Shown piece after piece: positions 16,071 to 22,999 of a stretch of 37,583 bases of DNA. Every line of letters begins with the position of its first letter. The first letter of the stretch is position 1. The stretch comes from a virus. The notes under the pieces are model-generated. The model was not told where the DNA came from and made no database searches. It was given only the letters and a program-made list of their open reading frames with translations. The position numbers and the translations under genes are program-made. The stretch lies in the IMG/VR virus record IMGVR_UViG_3300009488_000039, positions 1 through 37,583 of that record, one strand, 5' to 3'.

Positions 16071-18206
16071 TTATCCTCCAGCCCTCATTCCGGGTCGCCC
16101 GGTTGGGCCTGTGAAATCGCCTTCAACCTCCTCACGTGCAGCCTCAGGTCCCGCCCTACCGTCCTTTGGGGCAGGTGTCTGGTTAGGATCACCCCCTTGC
16201 TCTGGCGGAACACCACCCTGCGCCTGCGCTGCTGCCGCCTGCTGTTGTGCCGCTAAGTTCTGCTTGATTGTATCATCATCTGGGATGGTTGCCTCATGTT
16301 CGAGGCCAAGATTATCGGCCACGCTTCGGAGGATATTCGCACGCCCCGGAATACCGAGAATCTGCATGTCAATCGGGTTCGCTGTGAGCTGCAAGAACTC
16401 AAGCTGGCGCATACGATCCTGCTCGCGTTTCACGGCGTGGTTCACGCCCTTAACGACGATCAGCTCATCGCCCCGGAACATGCCCGGCTCGGTTAGCATA
16501 ATCATGTCATATAACTGGTGCAGCATGGGGTTGATTACGTCGCGGTCAATGGATGCGGCGACATTTTGAAGCGTCTTGCTTGCGTTGCCCATGAGCATTG
16601 CCAAGCCAGACGCAGTACGACCAGCACCGCCAACCTTCTCGCTGCCTGTCATGTATTTCGGAATGGAACTGATCTCGTCGCCCATGACTGACCACTTCTC
16701 GTAGATACCTATGAGTTCGGCGGCGTTGATCTGCGGCTGGAAGAACTCGATTGCCTTCGTGCCAGAGGAGACGAGCGCCGGGTCGTAATTCACATGCCAG
16801 CGTTTCCACGGAAATAGATCGTCAGTCTCGAAAGGCTGCAGTACGGCGTCATTGATGACCACCTGCGGGCCTGATGCGATACCGGCATTATTAACCAGCG
16901 ACCGAGCGGCAGCGTTGCAGATCGTCTGGACATCTTCCATCAGGTCTACCACGCCGTAGCCCATCAAGCTACCGGGAATCTGCTCAAAAGCGGTGATGTA
17001 ATATGGAGCGCGGTCACTTGTAGTTGGGTTGATCTGGACCTTAATGACGTGCCGATCTATCAGCCACGCTGTTACGAAATACTCAGCACGCTCGTCAGGA
17101 ACTTCTTCCTCAGACTTACCCCATTGCCGTAACAGTCTTCCAGATATGTGTCCTGTAAACTCTGCAGTATCGATCAGCGAGGTGGCGGTCCTTGCCCATC
17201 TCTCACGATCCTCAAGCTCGGCGCGGGATGTGTCAATCGTGTCCCACCACTCGTGCAGGCCATCGACGTAGGACATATCCAGTACTGCGTTGATGGCATC
17301 GTCATTATAACCGGGAAGCCCCCTGACGCCGGATAGCTCGGCTCGTGTGACTTTTATGCGCTCCACGAACTCGGCTTGCGCGACGGTAGCAGCTCCGGGG
17401 GACCAATACATATCGAAGGGCGATACACGCTTCCAGAACATCTTCGGAATCGATTGTTTGACTGGCGCTCCGTTTACCCACTTGGTCTGGTGGACCCGAC
17501 GAACTTCTGGGCCTTTCATGACGGCAAACGGAAAAATAGGTAGGTCAATCAGGAACTCTGCAAACGCTTCGTAGAAATTACCTTCGACGAGAATATCGTC
17601 GAGTTTCAGGGTAGCTTTACCGGCCTCGTCATGAGCAACCTTTTTAGCAGCCTGTTCGGCAGCGACGCGGAGTCCCTCTACGCGGTCGGCGATCATCTGC
17701 TGGTCAATCTGAACACCGTTCTGCATGTTCGTATTCACCTCGATGTTCACTAACTGCTGGATTTCGCCTTCGATGTCTTTGGGTGTTTGGGGTTCTGGGG
17801 TTGGCGCAATGTCGTACGGACGTTCGCTGCCCAGATATACGTCTCGAAGGAGCGCAGTGGCGGCGCGACACTTAGTAGGTGTCACTCTGGCAAAGACCTC
17901 ACTGCCTCCAAAAGCTCTGATCTCGTTTAGCTTGCCCTCGTCGTACATGCCTTTGTAGGTACGTAACGAATTTAGTAATCTTTCACTGATACCCTCCGCA
18001 TTTCTAAAGTTGCGCATATCCGTCATTCTGGCCCGGATGTGCCCAGCGAGATTGTCGTTAACTTGGGCGTCTTCTTTTTCTTTTTCTTGCTGCGCGAATG
18101 CAGCTTGCTCTTGCTGAATGAGCTGGTCGTTAGAGACTATGCGAAGCAGCCCCCTGCCGACGCCGGGGTTGACAGGGATTGCTTGTGGTGTGCCGTTAAT
18201 AGCCAT
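16071..18206 (-). CDS. Portal protein, 711 aa
   Basis: The 711-aa protein has the expected size for a podoviral portal, the dodecameric ring through which DNA is packaged and to which the neck attaches. Recognisable stretches are RVSPFDMYWSPGA (wing region), then YYITAFEQIPGSLMGYGVVD and DVQTICNAAARSLVNN, a common portal stem/clip signature. The C-terminal part is helical and ends in a Gln/Ala/Pro-rich disordered tail (after about 640). It heads the head operon: a candidate promoter with TTGACA lies just upstream, in the gap it shares with a divergent plus-strand gene. Confidence 0.9.
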   Translation of the reverse strand: MAINGTPQAIPVNPGVGRGLLRIVSNDQLIQQEQAAFAQQEKEKEDAQVNDNLAGHIRARMTDMRNFRNAEGISERLLNSLRTYKGMYDEGKLNEIRAFGGSEVFARVTPTKCRAATALLRDVYLGSERPYDIAPTPEPQTPKDIEGEIQQLVNIEVNTNMQNGVQIDQQMIADRVEGLRVAAEQAAKKVAHDEAGKATLKLDDILVEGNFYEAFAEFLIDLPIFPFAVMKGPEVRRVHQTKWVNGAPVKQSIPKMFWKRVSPFDMYWSPGAATVAQAEFVERIKVTRAELSGVRGLPGYNDDAINAVLDMSYVDGLHEWWDTIDTSRAELEDRERWARTATSLIDTAEFTGHISGRLLRQWGKSEEEVPDERAEYFVTAWLIDRHVIKVQINPTTSDRAPYYITAFEQIPGSLMGYGVVDLMEDVQTICNAAARSLVNNAGIASGPQVVINDAVLQPFETDDLFPWKRWHVNYDPALVSSGTKAIEFFQPQINAAELIGIYEKWSVMGDEISSIPKYMTGSEKVGGAGRTASGLAMLMGNASKTLQNVAASIDRDVINPMLHQLYDMIMLTEPGMFRGDELIVVKGVNHAVKREQDRMRQLEFLQLTANPIDMQILGIPGRANILRSVADNLGLEHEATIPDDDTIKQNLAAQQQAAAAQAQGGVPPEQGGDPNQTPAPKDGRAGPEAAREEVEGDFTGPTGRPGMRAGG

Positions 18207-18213
18207 AGGGTCT

Positions 18214-18243
18214 ATTCTGCGTGTATGATGTAGGTCTTGTCAA
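18214..18243 (-). promoter_or_regulatory. Candidate sigma70-type promoter for the portal/head operon
   Basis: On the minus strand TTGACA (18243-18238) is followed after 18 bp by CAGAAT (18219-18214), 4 of 6 matches to the -10 consensus. It lies between the divergent portal and plus-strand genes and would give a very short leader for the portal mRNA. The -10 element is weak, so this is a candidate. Confidence 0.4.
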
Positions 18244-18259
18244 TCTACTTGTAGGTCGC

Positions 18260-18736
18260 ATGAACGAATTAGCCGTACGAGACGACCAGCTGGACCTTAG
18301 CCATCTGAGCGCCACTATCTGCGCGGAGTTAGCTGCAGGGCTTGCCGATGCCGATGGCATCAAGCAGAAGCACGAGCTATCCGATGCGCAGTGGGACAGG
18401 CTGAAAGTCACTCCCGCATTCCGGAACATGCTCAAGGATGCTCTCCAAAAACTGTCAGGAGACATGAATGCTGGTAAGCGGATCATGATGAAGGCGGAGG
18501 TTCTGCTGGAGGATTCGCTTCCCGTACTGGATAAAGTCATCCACGACCGCGAAGGAAGCACGCAGTCCAAGATTGACAGCATCAAGCAGCTCACTGTCCT
18601 CGCAGGCAAAACTGGAAAAATCGATGCGGAGGGGAATAACATCGGTCAGGGTTTCAATGTCTCTATCCATATCAATACTGGCGATGGGCAGGAAGCACAG
18701 CCGATTACGATTATCGATCAGCCTGCGGAAGATTAA
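18260..18736 (+). CDS. Candidate small terminase subunit on the opposite strand, 158 aa
   Basis: This is the only plus-strand gene within the structural half. I chose the ATG at 18260 (MNELAVRDDQLDLSHLS). The N-terminal half is helical and charged. It is followed by a helical hairpin (VLLEDSLPVLDKVIHDREGS, then QSKIDSIKQLTVLAGKTGKI) and a short beta tail (GFNVSIHINTGDG, ITIIDQ). Helices plus a C-terminal strand tail next to terL are what small terminases look like, but no helix-turn-helix is certain. Its TAA stop at 18734-18736 overlaps the terL stop on the other strand through TTAA. Alternative: an unrelated DNA-binding regulator. Confidence 0.65.
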   Translation: MNELAVRDDQLDLSHLSATICAELAAGLADADGIKQKHELSDAQWDRLKVTPAFRNMLKDALQKLSGDMNAGKRIMMKAEVLLEDSLPVLDKVIHDREGSTQSKIDSIKQLTVLAGKTGKIDAEGNNIGQGFNVSIHINTGDGQEAQPITIIDQPAED

Positions 18737-20172
18737 GTCCATGAACCCACCGGAGGAGCAGGCTTCGGTTTCCGGGGATTCATCGCAGCCATCACTTTCC
18801 CCAGATAATTCGCATTGGTACTCAATGCCATGTACTGGAGGCAATCGACTACATCGGACCACGGGTGAGTCTTCTCCGGTTTGTCTTCCAATACCCCCGT
18901 CTGTTTTCGACGGTAGCGGTACCAGTATTTCATAGCTTGAGTAAGCATCGTGCAGGCATCCGAGATTATAAGTTGGGGACCGCCGTCTACCTGATGCAGA
19001 AGTAGCTGCTCGACTGCGCGTATACGGGGATCGATAAAATTTGTGGGCGCAGCGTAAACATCAAATCCTAGCCGCTTCAGTACGTCGAATGGCGAGTCTT
19101 CGTTGGTCTGCCCCTTGTCACGACCTTTCGGGTCAGCGACCATGAATATTTTCTTGCCCACGTATTTCTCCGTCATGAGCAACGGCCTAAGCAGCGTCGT
19201 AGCGAACTGCTCGATCCCCATATCTTCCGACGTTAATTCGTCATGGGCGACGAGTCGTCCCCGGTTATCTATCTGTCCGAGTAGGCAGGCGGGCGTTCTA
19301 CCAAAGTCCTGTCCGATCATTATGGGCATCTGATCTATAATTAGTAATTCGTCAGCTTTGACGATATGGAAGCTCGGCTTGAATGATGCACGGAAGACAG
19401 CCTGTCCGCCGAGTGACTTGCCGTACTTCGCGTGGACATGAATATCTACCCAATCAGAGTTATTGTTGTCCGCGAGGTTCTGGTAGTAGCTGGTCCCGTC
19501 TGGAAGGTTGGGGAGGTTCTCGACGTTCTCTGCTTCTGGAGTCAGTCCACCCGGCTGGCGGAAGAATGCCCATGCGGGAGGTCTTTCAATTTCGAGCTTA
19601 GTATACCATGCAGAATCTTCATCGGGAGGGTTTGACTCAGCAACAATACCGTGCCATGTAGGCTTTGCGATTGCTTTAGAGGGGAAGCGCCCAAGACGAC
19701 CAGAAATCGCGTCGATGAGTCCAATATCAATCTCTCGAAACTCACTGATCCATGCTCCTGTGAGATTAAGGGAGAGTAGCCTTTGCTGATCTTGCTTAGT
19801 ATCCAGCGGAATGAGCATCCAATCGCTTTCCACTTTAGTTCCATCCGGCAGTGGGAAACGTACCTGAATCGTAGCGTCCGTGACACGATAGTGTGCGATG
19901 GGGGCGAGCCAGAGTATGATGTCAGCGAGACAAGTTTGCCGCAGTTGTTGCAGAGTGTTACGCACAATCGCAAACCGTGTTTGTCGAATTCCTCGTGCAT
20001 TAGGTTCCTGTAGCCTCGCTCGCCGCAAAAGTTCCATAAAGCAGCCAGCTGATTTTCCGGACCCGACAGGCCCCATGATTAGCCGAACAAAAGAATTGTC
20101 CAGCATGAACTTCCCGACAGTCGGCGGAGTAACGAACTTTAGCGCATTTGGGTCAGCGTCACCCGAACTCAT
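18733..20172 (-). CDS. terL: Terminase large subunit
   Basis: The 479-aa protein is the DNA-packaging motor. The ATPase part has Walker A GPVGSGKS at residues 34-41 and a Walker B-like strand GAWISEFREI. The nuclease part has GQDFGRTPACLLGQ, MVADPKGRDKG and DVVDCLQYMAL, which supply the acidic residues of the RNase H-like site. The length is normal for the family. AGGAG lies 8 nt before the ATG, and the start overlaps the preceding small gene by 14 nt. The 3' end meets the plus-strand candidate small terminase stop to stop. Confidence 0.93.
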   Translation of the reverse strand: MSSGDADPNALKFVTPPTVGKFMLDNSFVRLIMGPVGSGKSAGCFMELLRRARLQEPNARGIRQTRFAIVRNTLQQLRQTCLADIILWLAPIAHYRVTDATIQVRFPLPDGTKVESDWMLIPLDTKQDQQRLLSLNLTGAWISEFREIDIGLIDAISGRLGRFPSKAIAKPTWHGIVAESNPPDEDSAWYTKLEIERPPAWAFFRQPGGLTPEAENVENLPNLPDGTSYYQNLADNNNSDWVDIHVHAKYGKSLGGQAVFRASFKPSFHIVKADELLIIDQMPIMIGQDFGRTPACLLGQIDNRGRLVAHDELTSEDMGIEQFATTLLRPLLMTEKYVGKKIFMVADPKGRDKGQTNEDSPFDVLKRLGFDVYAAPTNFIDPRIRAVEQLLLHQVDGGPQLIISDACTMLTQAMKYWYRYRRKQTGVLEDKPEKTHPWSDVVDCLQYMALSTNANYLGKVMAAMNPRKPKPAPPVGSWT

Positions 20173-20353
20173 GTAGCGCTCTCCTAAGTAACGGTACTAC
20201 AAGCGGGTTCGCTGGAAATCTTTCCAAGTATTGAATGCTACCGCGCAGGTAGGAACCAGCGTTTGTGTCTCCGTTTCGCAGGTTCCGTATTGCTTTAATA
20301 ACTAACTCGGGGTTGTGAACACCCTTAAATAATTGTACTCTGGAAGTCTTCAT
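20159..20353 (-). CDS. Small basic helical protein before terL, 64 aa
   Basis: The likely start is MKTSRVQLFKG (20353), 12 nt after GAGGAG. A second ATG at 20365 touches the ribosome site and is less likely. The protein is helical and basic (PELVIKAIRNLRNGDTNAGS, LVVPLLRRALHEFG). It overlaps terL by 14 nt. It could be a packaging accessory or small DNA-binding protein; no motif supports a firm call. Confidence 0.55.
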   Translation of the reverse strand: MKTSRVQLFKGVHNPELVIKAIRNLRNGDTNAGSYLRGSIQYLERFPANPLVVPLLRRALHEFG

Positions 20354-20371
20354 GGCAGTCGTCATCTCCTC

Positions 20372-20395
20372 GCCCCCTTCTTGGGGGCTTTTTTT
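20372..20395 (+). terminator. Rho-independent terminator on the plus strand, opposite the minus operon
   Basis: On the plus strand GCCCCC pairs with GGGGGC around TTCTT and is followed by seven T. Read on the minus strand there is no T run after the stem, so it acts for plus transcripts only. The only plus gene upstream is at 18260-18736, so the expected transcript would run antisense to terL and end here. Confidence 0.7.
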
Positions 20396-20612
20396 ATGCG
20401 GCCATTGGCGGTGGGTCAAACACAAGCGGTGACTCCGGTAGCGAATCCTGCGGTATTACGAGAAGGAGTTTTGGCGCAAACGAATTCTCCCCAATCATGA
20501 TTGTTGGAAAACCATCACATAGCGTCTGAGCATGATGGGTACGTTGCAGATCATTGCCGGGGTTCGTGAACTCGACAAGCGTTGGTACTAAGATTACCGC
20601 CTGCTGTTTCAT
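20394..20612 (-). CDS. Small protein of unknown function, 72 aa
   Basis: The 72-aa protein (MKQQAVILVPTLVEFTNPGN) has alternating short strands and many prolines near the C-terminus (FDPPPMAA). It overlaps the upstream 38-aa membrane protein as ATGA, and its stop codon lies in the T run of the plus-strand terminator. The coupling supports it as a gene. No family was recognised. Confidence 0.5.
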   Translation of the reverse strand: MKQQAVILVPTLVEFTNPGNDLQRTHHAQTLCDGFPTIMIGENSFAPKLLLVIPQDSLPESPLVFDPPPMAA

Positions 20613-20725
20613 TTTCGTTTAATCAGCTTTGCGGTAAGTACCGTAGCGCACAATACCATTACGACAAACATAAACTCCGGTGAGTAAAGGTACGCCAGAA
20701 TCTCTCGCGTAATATGAACATCCAT
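20609..20725 (-). CDS. Small single-helix membrane protein, 38 aa
   Basis: A short open frame (MDVHITREILAYL...) has one hydrophobic helix, SPEFMFVVMVLCATVLTA, and a basic end KLIKRK, which suggests a membrane protein with the C-terminus inside. It starts within the stop of the ribbon-helix-helix gene (TGATG) and ends in an ATGA overlap with the next gene. Such perfect linkage on both sides supports translation despite the small size. Function is unknown. Confidence 0.55.
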   Translation of the reverse strand: MDVHITREILAYLYSPEFMFVVMVLCATVLTAKLIKRK

Positions 20726-20877
20726 CACTTCTTCTTCCCGAGGTACGTATCGACCGCTCGGCGCATCAACTCGCTCATAGGCAGTCCGCTCTTTTCGGAG
20801 AGCTTCTGCATACGGTTGTACTGCGGCTTTGTTAGGATTAGGTGGATGCGAACTCCATCCATTGACTTTCTGGGCAT
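20725..20877 (-). CDS. Ribbon-helix-helix (CopG/Arc-type) DNA-binding protein, 50 aa
   Basis: The 50-aa protein has the ribbon-helix-helix pattern: a beta strand VRIHLILT, helix one KPQYNRMQKLSEKSG and helix two PMSELMRRAVDTYL, with a Lys-rich tail. Such proteins bind DNA as dimers through the paired strands and act as small repressors. TAATG and TGATG overlaps link it to its neighbours. It is the only recognisable DNA-binding regulator in the window and therefore one candidate for binding the palindromes in the right half, though nothing shows this directly. Confidence 0.75.
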   Translation of the reverse strand: MPRKSMDGVRIHLILTKPQYNRMQKLSEKSGLPMSELMRRAVDTYLGKKK

Positions 20878-21224
20878 TAGCTTAACACCTTCAGTGCTAC
20901 TAGATTATCGAGCGCTTGTGAAACTCCATCACGCAGATCATCGGTGTAGATAGTGATGCTCTGTGCAGGAATATCGATCTTAAAACCGTTGTCGAATGGC
21001 TGAATAGTAATCTGCTTCTTTCGGGTAAACATCGAGTGTAGAATTGTTCTTTCGTCCTTCGTCGCCTGTGTATCCTCGGTATCGGCTAGCCCAGATAGTA
21101 CCGCTGCGACGGCAGTTGTATCGGGATCACCATATGGTCGCAATCCTTCGTTGACCTCTTTACTCAGCTCCAGCATCTCGCGATACGGTAGTGCGCTGAG
21201 CGATGATTTGATCCGGCGATTCAT
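20877..21224 (-). CDS. Protein of unknown function, 115 aa
   Basis: I prefer the ATG at 21224 (MNRRIKSSLSALPYREM), which overlaps the upstream stop as TAATG like the next genes in this run; an ATG six codons earlier is possible. The N-terminal half is helical (EMLELSKEVNEGLRPYG, TAVAAVLSGLADTED). The C-terminal half alternates strands (KQITIQPFDNGFKIDIPAQS) and ends in a helix. It lies just before the ribbon-helix-helix gene. No family was recognised. Confidence 0.6.
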   Translation of the reverse strand: MNRRIKSSLSALPYREMLELSKEVNEGLRPYGDPDTTAVAAVLSGLADTEDTQATKDERTILHSMFTRKKQITIQPFDNGFKIDIPAQSITIYTDDLRDGVSQALDNLVALKVLS

Positions 21225-21454
21225 TATGCGTCTGGTCTCCATTCCGGGTCTATCGATTGTCTGACGTTCATCGCGAATTCCTCGATGAGCTGTTCTTGTG
21301 TCACGTCGCCTTTTGCGGATCGCTGCCTCACATATGACGCAACCCAGAAAACCGTCTGCACGTACATCACTGCACGCCCATCCATCTCCGCCTCACGTAT
21401 CAGTACTTGACCGGGAAATTTGGTTGGCGGCTTTTCGTCGTCGCCAGCAGCCAT
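21224..21454 (-). CDS. Protein of unknown function, 76 aa
   Basis: The open frame extends further upstream, but there it would overlap the lipoprotein gene by 140 bases. The ATG at 21454 (MAAGDDEKPPTKFPGQVLIR) lies one base after that gene's stop and is the likely start. The protein has a helix (YVQTVFWVASYVRQRSAKG) followed by another (EQLIEEFAMNVRQSI). No family was recognised. Confidence 0.55.
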   Translation of the reverse strand: MAAGDDEKPPTKFPGQVLIREAEMDGRAVMYVQTVFWVASYVRQRSAKGDVTQEQLIEEFAMNVRQSIDPEWRPDA

Positions 21455-21455
21455 A

Positions 21456-21773
21456 TTACTGACACCAGTAGGAGTCGCCCCAATCGGGCGGGCAGGGGCT
21501 TCTGGAGCCGGGGCAGTAGCGCGGTGTGTGACGGCTAATCCAAATAGCACCGCCCCGCGCCTTACACGTCGCAGCATCTCTATAAAACTGTTCACGAAAC
21601 TGAGTATCCCTGTCTTCGCGACGATACTGCTCCTCTGCTTTCTTGCTGTCCAACGCTTCTACTAAGCATGTCTCTGTATCTTCCGATGACGAACATTTGG
21701 CTTTTTCCTCATCCGTGAGAGTTGTTGCGCAGGCAGTAAGCCCTAACATCAAAATAATCACGCAAAATCTCAT
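21456..21773 (-). CDS. Small predicted lipoprotein, 105 aa
   Basis: The protein begins MRFCVIILMLGLTACATTLT: a hydrophobic leader ending in the lipobox LTAC, so Cys15 should be lipidated and the mature part anchored in a membrane facing the periplasm. The mature part is charged and helical (EALDSKKAEEQYRREDRDTQ), then Cys- and Trp-containing (CKARGGAIWISRHTP, WGDSYWCQ). An outer spanin is one possibility, but it lies far from the lysis genes. A surface-exclusion role is another. It overlaps its upstream neighbour as ATGA. Confidence 0.65.
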   Translation of the reverse strand: MRFCVIILMLGLTACATTLTDEEKAKCSSSEDTETCLVEALDSKKAEEQYRREDRDTQFREQFYRDAATCKARGGAIWISRHTPRYCPGSRSPCPPDWGDSYWCQ

Positions 21774-21979
21774 ACTTCTAACTCCGGATTTTCGGGTTGC
21801 CTCACTGGTATTGGGTATCGACTACACTCAATTACCTTGTCTTCATTGTCAGCGTATTCCTTTCTTATCTCAATGGTTTTTACTAGCGCAACGGTACACT
21901 CGGCCCTCGAACTATATTCAAGATCGAAGGCTGTTACGCCGTGTGGCGTAATTACGTAAATTATCAGCCACCATTTCAT
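21770..21979 (-). CDS. Small exported/membrane protein, paralogue family member, 69 aa
   Basis: The 69-aa protein has a hydrophobic start (MKWWLIIYVITPHGVTAFDL), the pattern Y-SSRAECTVAL in the middle and ECSRYPIPVRQP near the end. The arrangement hydrophobic W/I start, central Cys, then Cys plus basic residue recurs in the next gene (21976-22215) and at 27795-27998. It is linked by ATGA on both sides. Function is unknown; the two cysteines would suit a disulfide if it is exported. Confidence 0.6.
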   Translation of the reverse strand: MKWWLIIYVITPHGVTAFDLEYSSRAECTVALVKTIEIRKEYADNEDKVIECSRYPIPVRQPENPELEV

Positions 21980-22215
21980 TCATTGACTGTAGCATCCTCC
22001 TCGCCTTCTGTCTCAGCATCCTCCTCACCCTTTGGTAAGAATTTAATCCTTCGACACTCGAAGCGGAAGATAAGCCCTTCTTCTGCCTCGAATAAAGGCG
22101 TCCAGCGTTCGATATTACCTTCGCAGAGTTCCTCAGACGCTACCGGGATGTATTGTACCTTCGGTGGCGTATTCGGCGGTATTGCCGTAAAGACAATAAT
22201 AATCCACTGCAGCAT
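21976..22215 (-). CDS. Small exported/membrane protein, paralogue family member, 79 aa
   Basis: The protein starts MLQWIIIVFTAIPP, has a central SEELCEGNIERW, and FRFECRRIKFLPKG, then a very acidic tail (EEDAETEGEEDATVNE). It shares spacing of its hydrophobic start and two cysteines with the neighbour at 21770-21979, so the two may be a diverged tandem duplication. Overlaps are ATGA downstream and TAATG upstream. Unknown function. Confidence 0.6.
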   Translation of the reverse strand: MLQWIIIVFTAIPPNTPPKVQYIPVASEELCEGNIERWTPLFEAEEGLIFRFECRRIKFLPKGEEDAETEGEEDATVNE

Positions 22216-22559
22216 TATCTGTCTGACTTGGCGAATTCGTCGTCGAACAGATCGCCCTGTACTGGAGCTTCAGGATCAACTTCTGCATTACTGAAGAAGT
22301 CGCTGAAGAAACCTTCTTTGCCGTTTTCGTCGGCAGCGGGTTCAGGCTCGCTGGAGACATCAGCGCCAACTGCAATGGCGGCTTTGGCAGTCGAGGCTGC
22401 TTTGTCTGATTGTTTTGTGACGAGGCGTTGATTTCCGCCGACCGTGAGATCGATAGAGTCGCCTGAGTTAACGAGGTGTTTTCCGCGACTGGTTACGCCG
22501 AGCAGAACTTCGACTTCTATACCTTCATCGCCGGTAGCTGTGATACGTACGTTGGACAT
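22215..22559 (-). CDS. Acidic protein of unknown function, 114 aa
   Basis: I chose the ATG at 22559 (MSNVRITATGDEGIEVEVLL), with GGAG 6 nt upstream. The first half looks beta-rich and ends in VGGNQRLVTKQ. The second half is Ala-rich, then acidic and probably disordered (EPEPAADENGKEG, FFSDFFSNAEVDPEA, QGDLFDDEFAKSD). An imperfect hairpin at 22571-22619 lies just before its ribosome site. It could be a minor virion or assembly protein; not recognised. Confidence 0.6.
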   Translation of the reverse strand: MSNVRITATGDEGIEVEVLLGVTSRGKHLVNSGDSIDLTVGGNQRLVTKQSDKAASTAKAAIAVGADVSSEPEPAADENGKEGFFSDFFSNAEVDPEAPVQGDLFDDEFAKSDR

Positions 22560-22570
22560 CTGAAACTCCG

Positions 22571-22619
22571 AATTTGAGTTGAGCGGGCACTGTAGCATAA
22601 AACGCCCACTAATCAAATT
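22571..22619 (-). repeat. Two-tier inverted repeat between genes (possible mRNA hairpin)
   Basis: On the plus strand AATTTGA (22571-22577) pairs with TCAAATT (22613-22619), and inside it AGCGGGC pairs with GCCCACT (one G-U on the RNA). There is no T run, so it is not a simple terminator. In the minus transcript it would fold immediately before the ribosome site of the 114-aa gene, and could be a processing or translation-control site. Confidence 0.5.
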
Positions 22620-22624
22620 GGAAT

Positions 22625-22999
22625 TTACAGGCTATCGATGTTGCTCTCGACTGCAGTGAGGACTTGGGCCTCGGTACGAGGGGTGAGGCTATGCTCGGCG
22701 CGGAGAAGGTTGATCTCTCCTACTACGCCTTGGAGAATCCCCAGCAAGCATTTGTCTTCGCTGAGCTTCGCCTTGGCAACGTCCCTGCTAGCCGTATTTT
22801 GGGTAGCGGCAGTAGCAGCGTCGTATGTCGATTGGTTCGCCTCGTAGTCAGATAGCGCTGCATCGAGCGCTGCCTGAGTAACATCGGGAACTTCCAGCTC
22901 AGTTGTGGCAGGGGAGTACATAGTCTGCTTCGGATCACCACCGGCAAGGTCAGCGATCTTCAACCAGTCCTGTGACGTTGTAACTACGACTTTAGCCAT
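22625..22999 (-). CDS. Helical protein downstream of the long fibre, 124 aa
   Basis: The 124-aa protein begins MAKVVVTTSQDWLKIADLAG, has a helical, Ala/Tyr-rich middle (QAALDAALSDYEANQSTYDA) and ends in helices (LGILQGVVGEINLLRAEHSL). It overlaps the fibre gene as TAATG. Position directly after a fibre gene suggests a fibre chaperone or accessory, and the small XkdW-like proteins of other phages have a similar middle, but this is only a resemblance. Confidence 0.55.
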   Translation of the reverse strand: MAKVVVTTSQDWLKIADLAGGDPKQTMYSPATTELEVPDVTQAALDAALSDYEANQSTYDAATAATQNTASRDVAKAKLSEDKCLLGILQGVVGEINLLRAEHSLTPRTEAQVLTAVESNIDSL

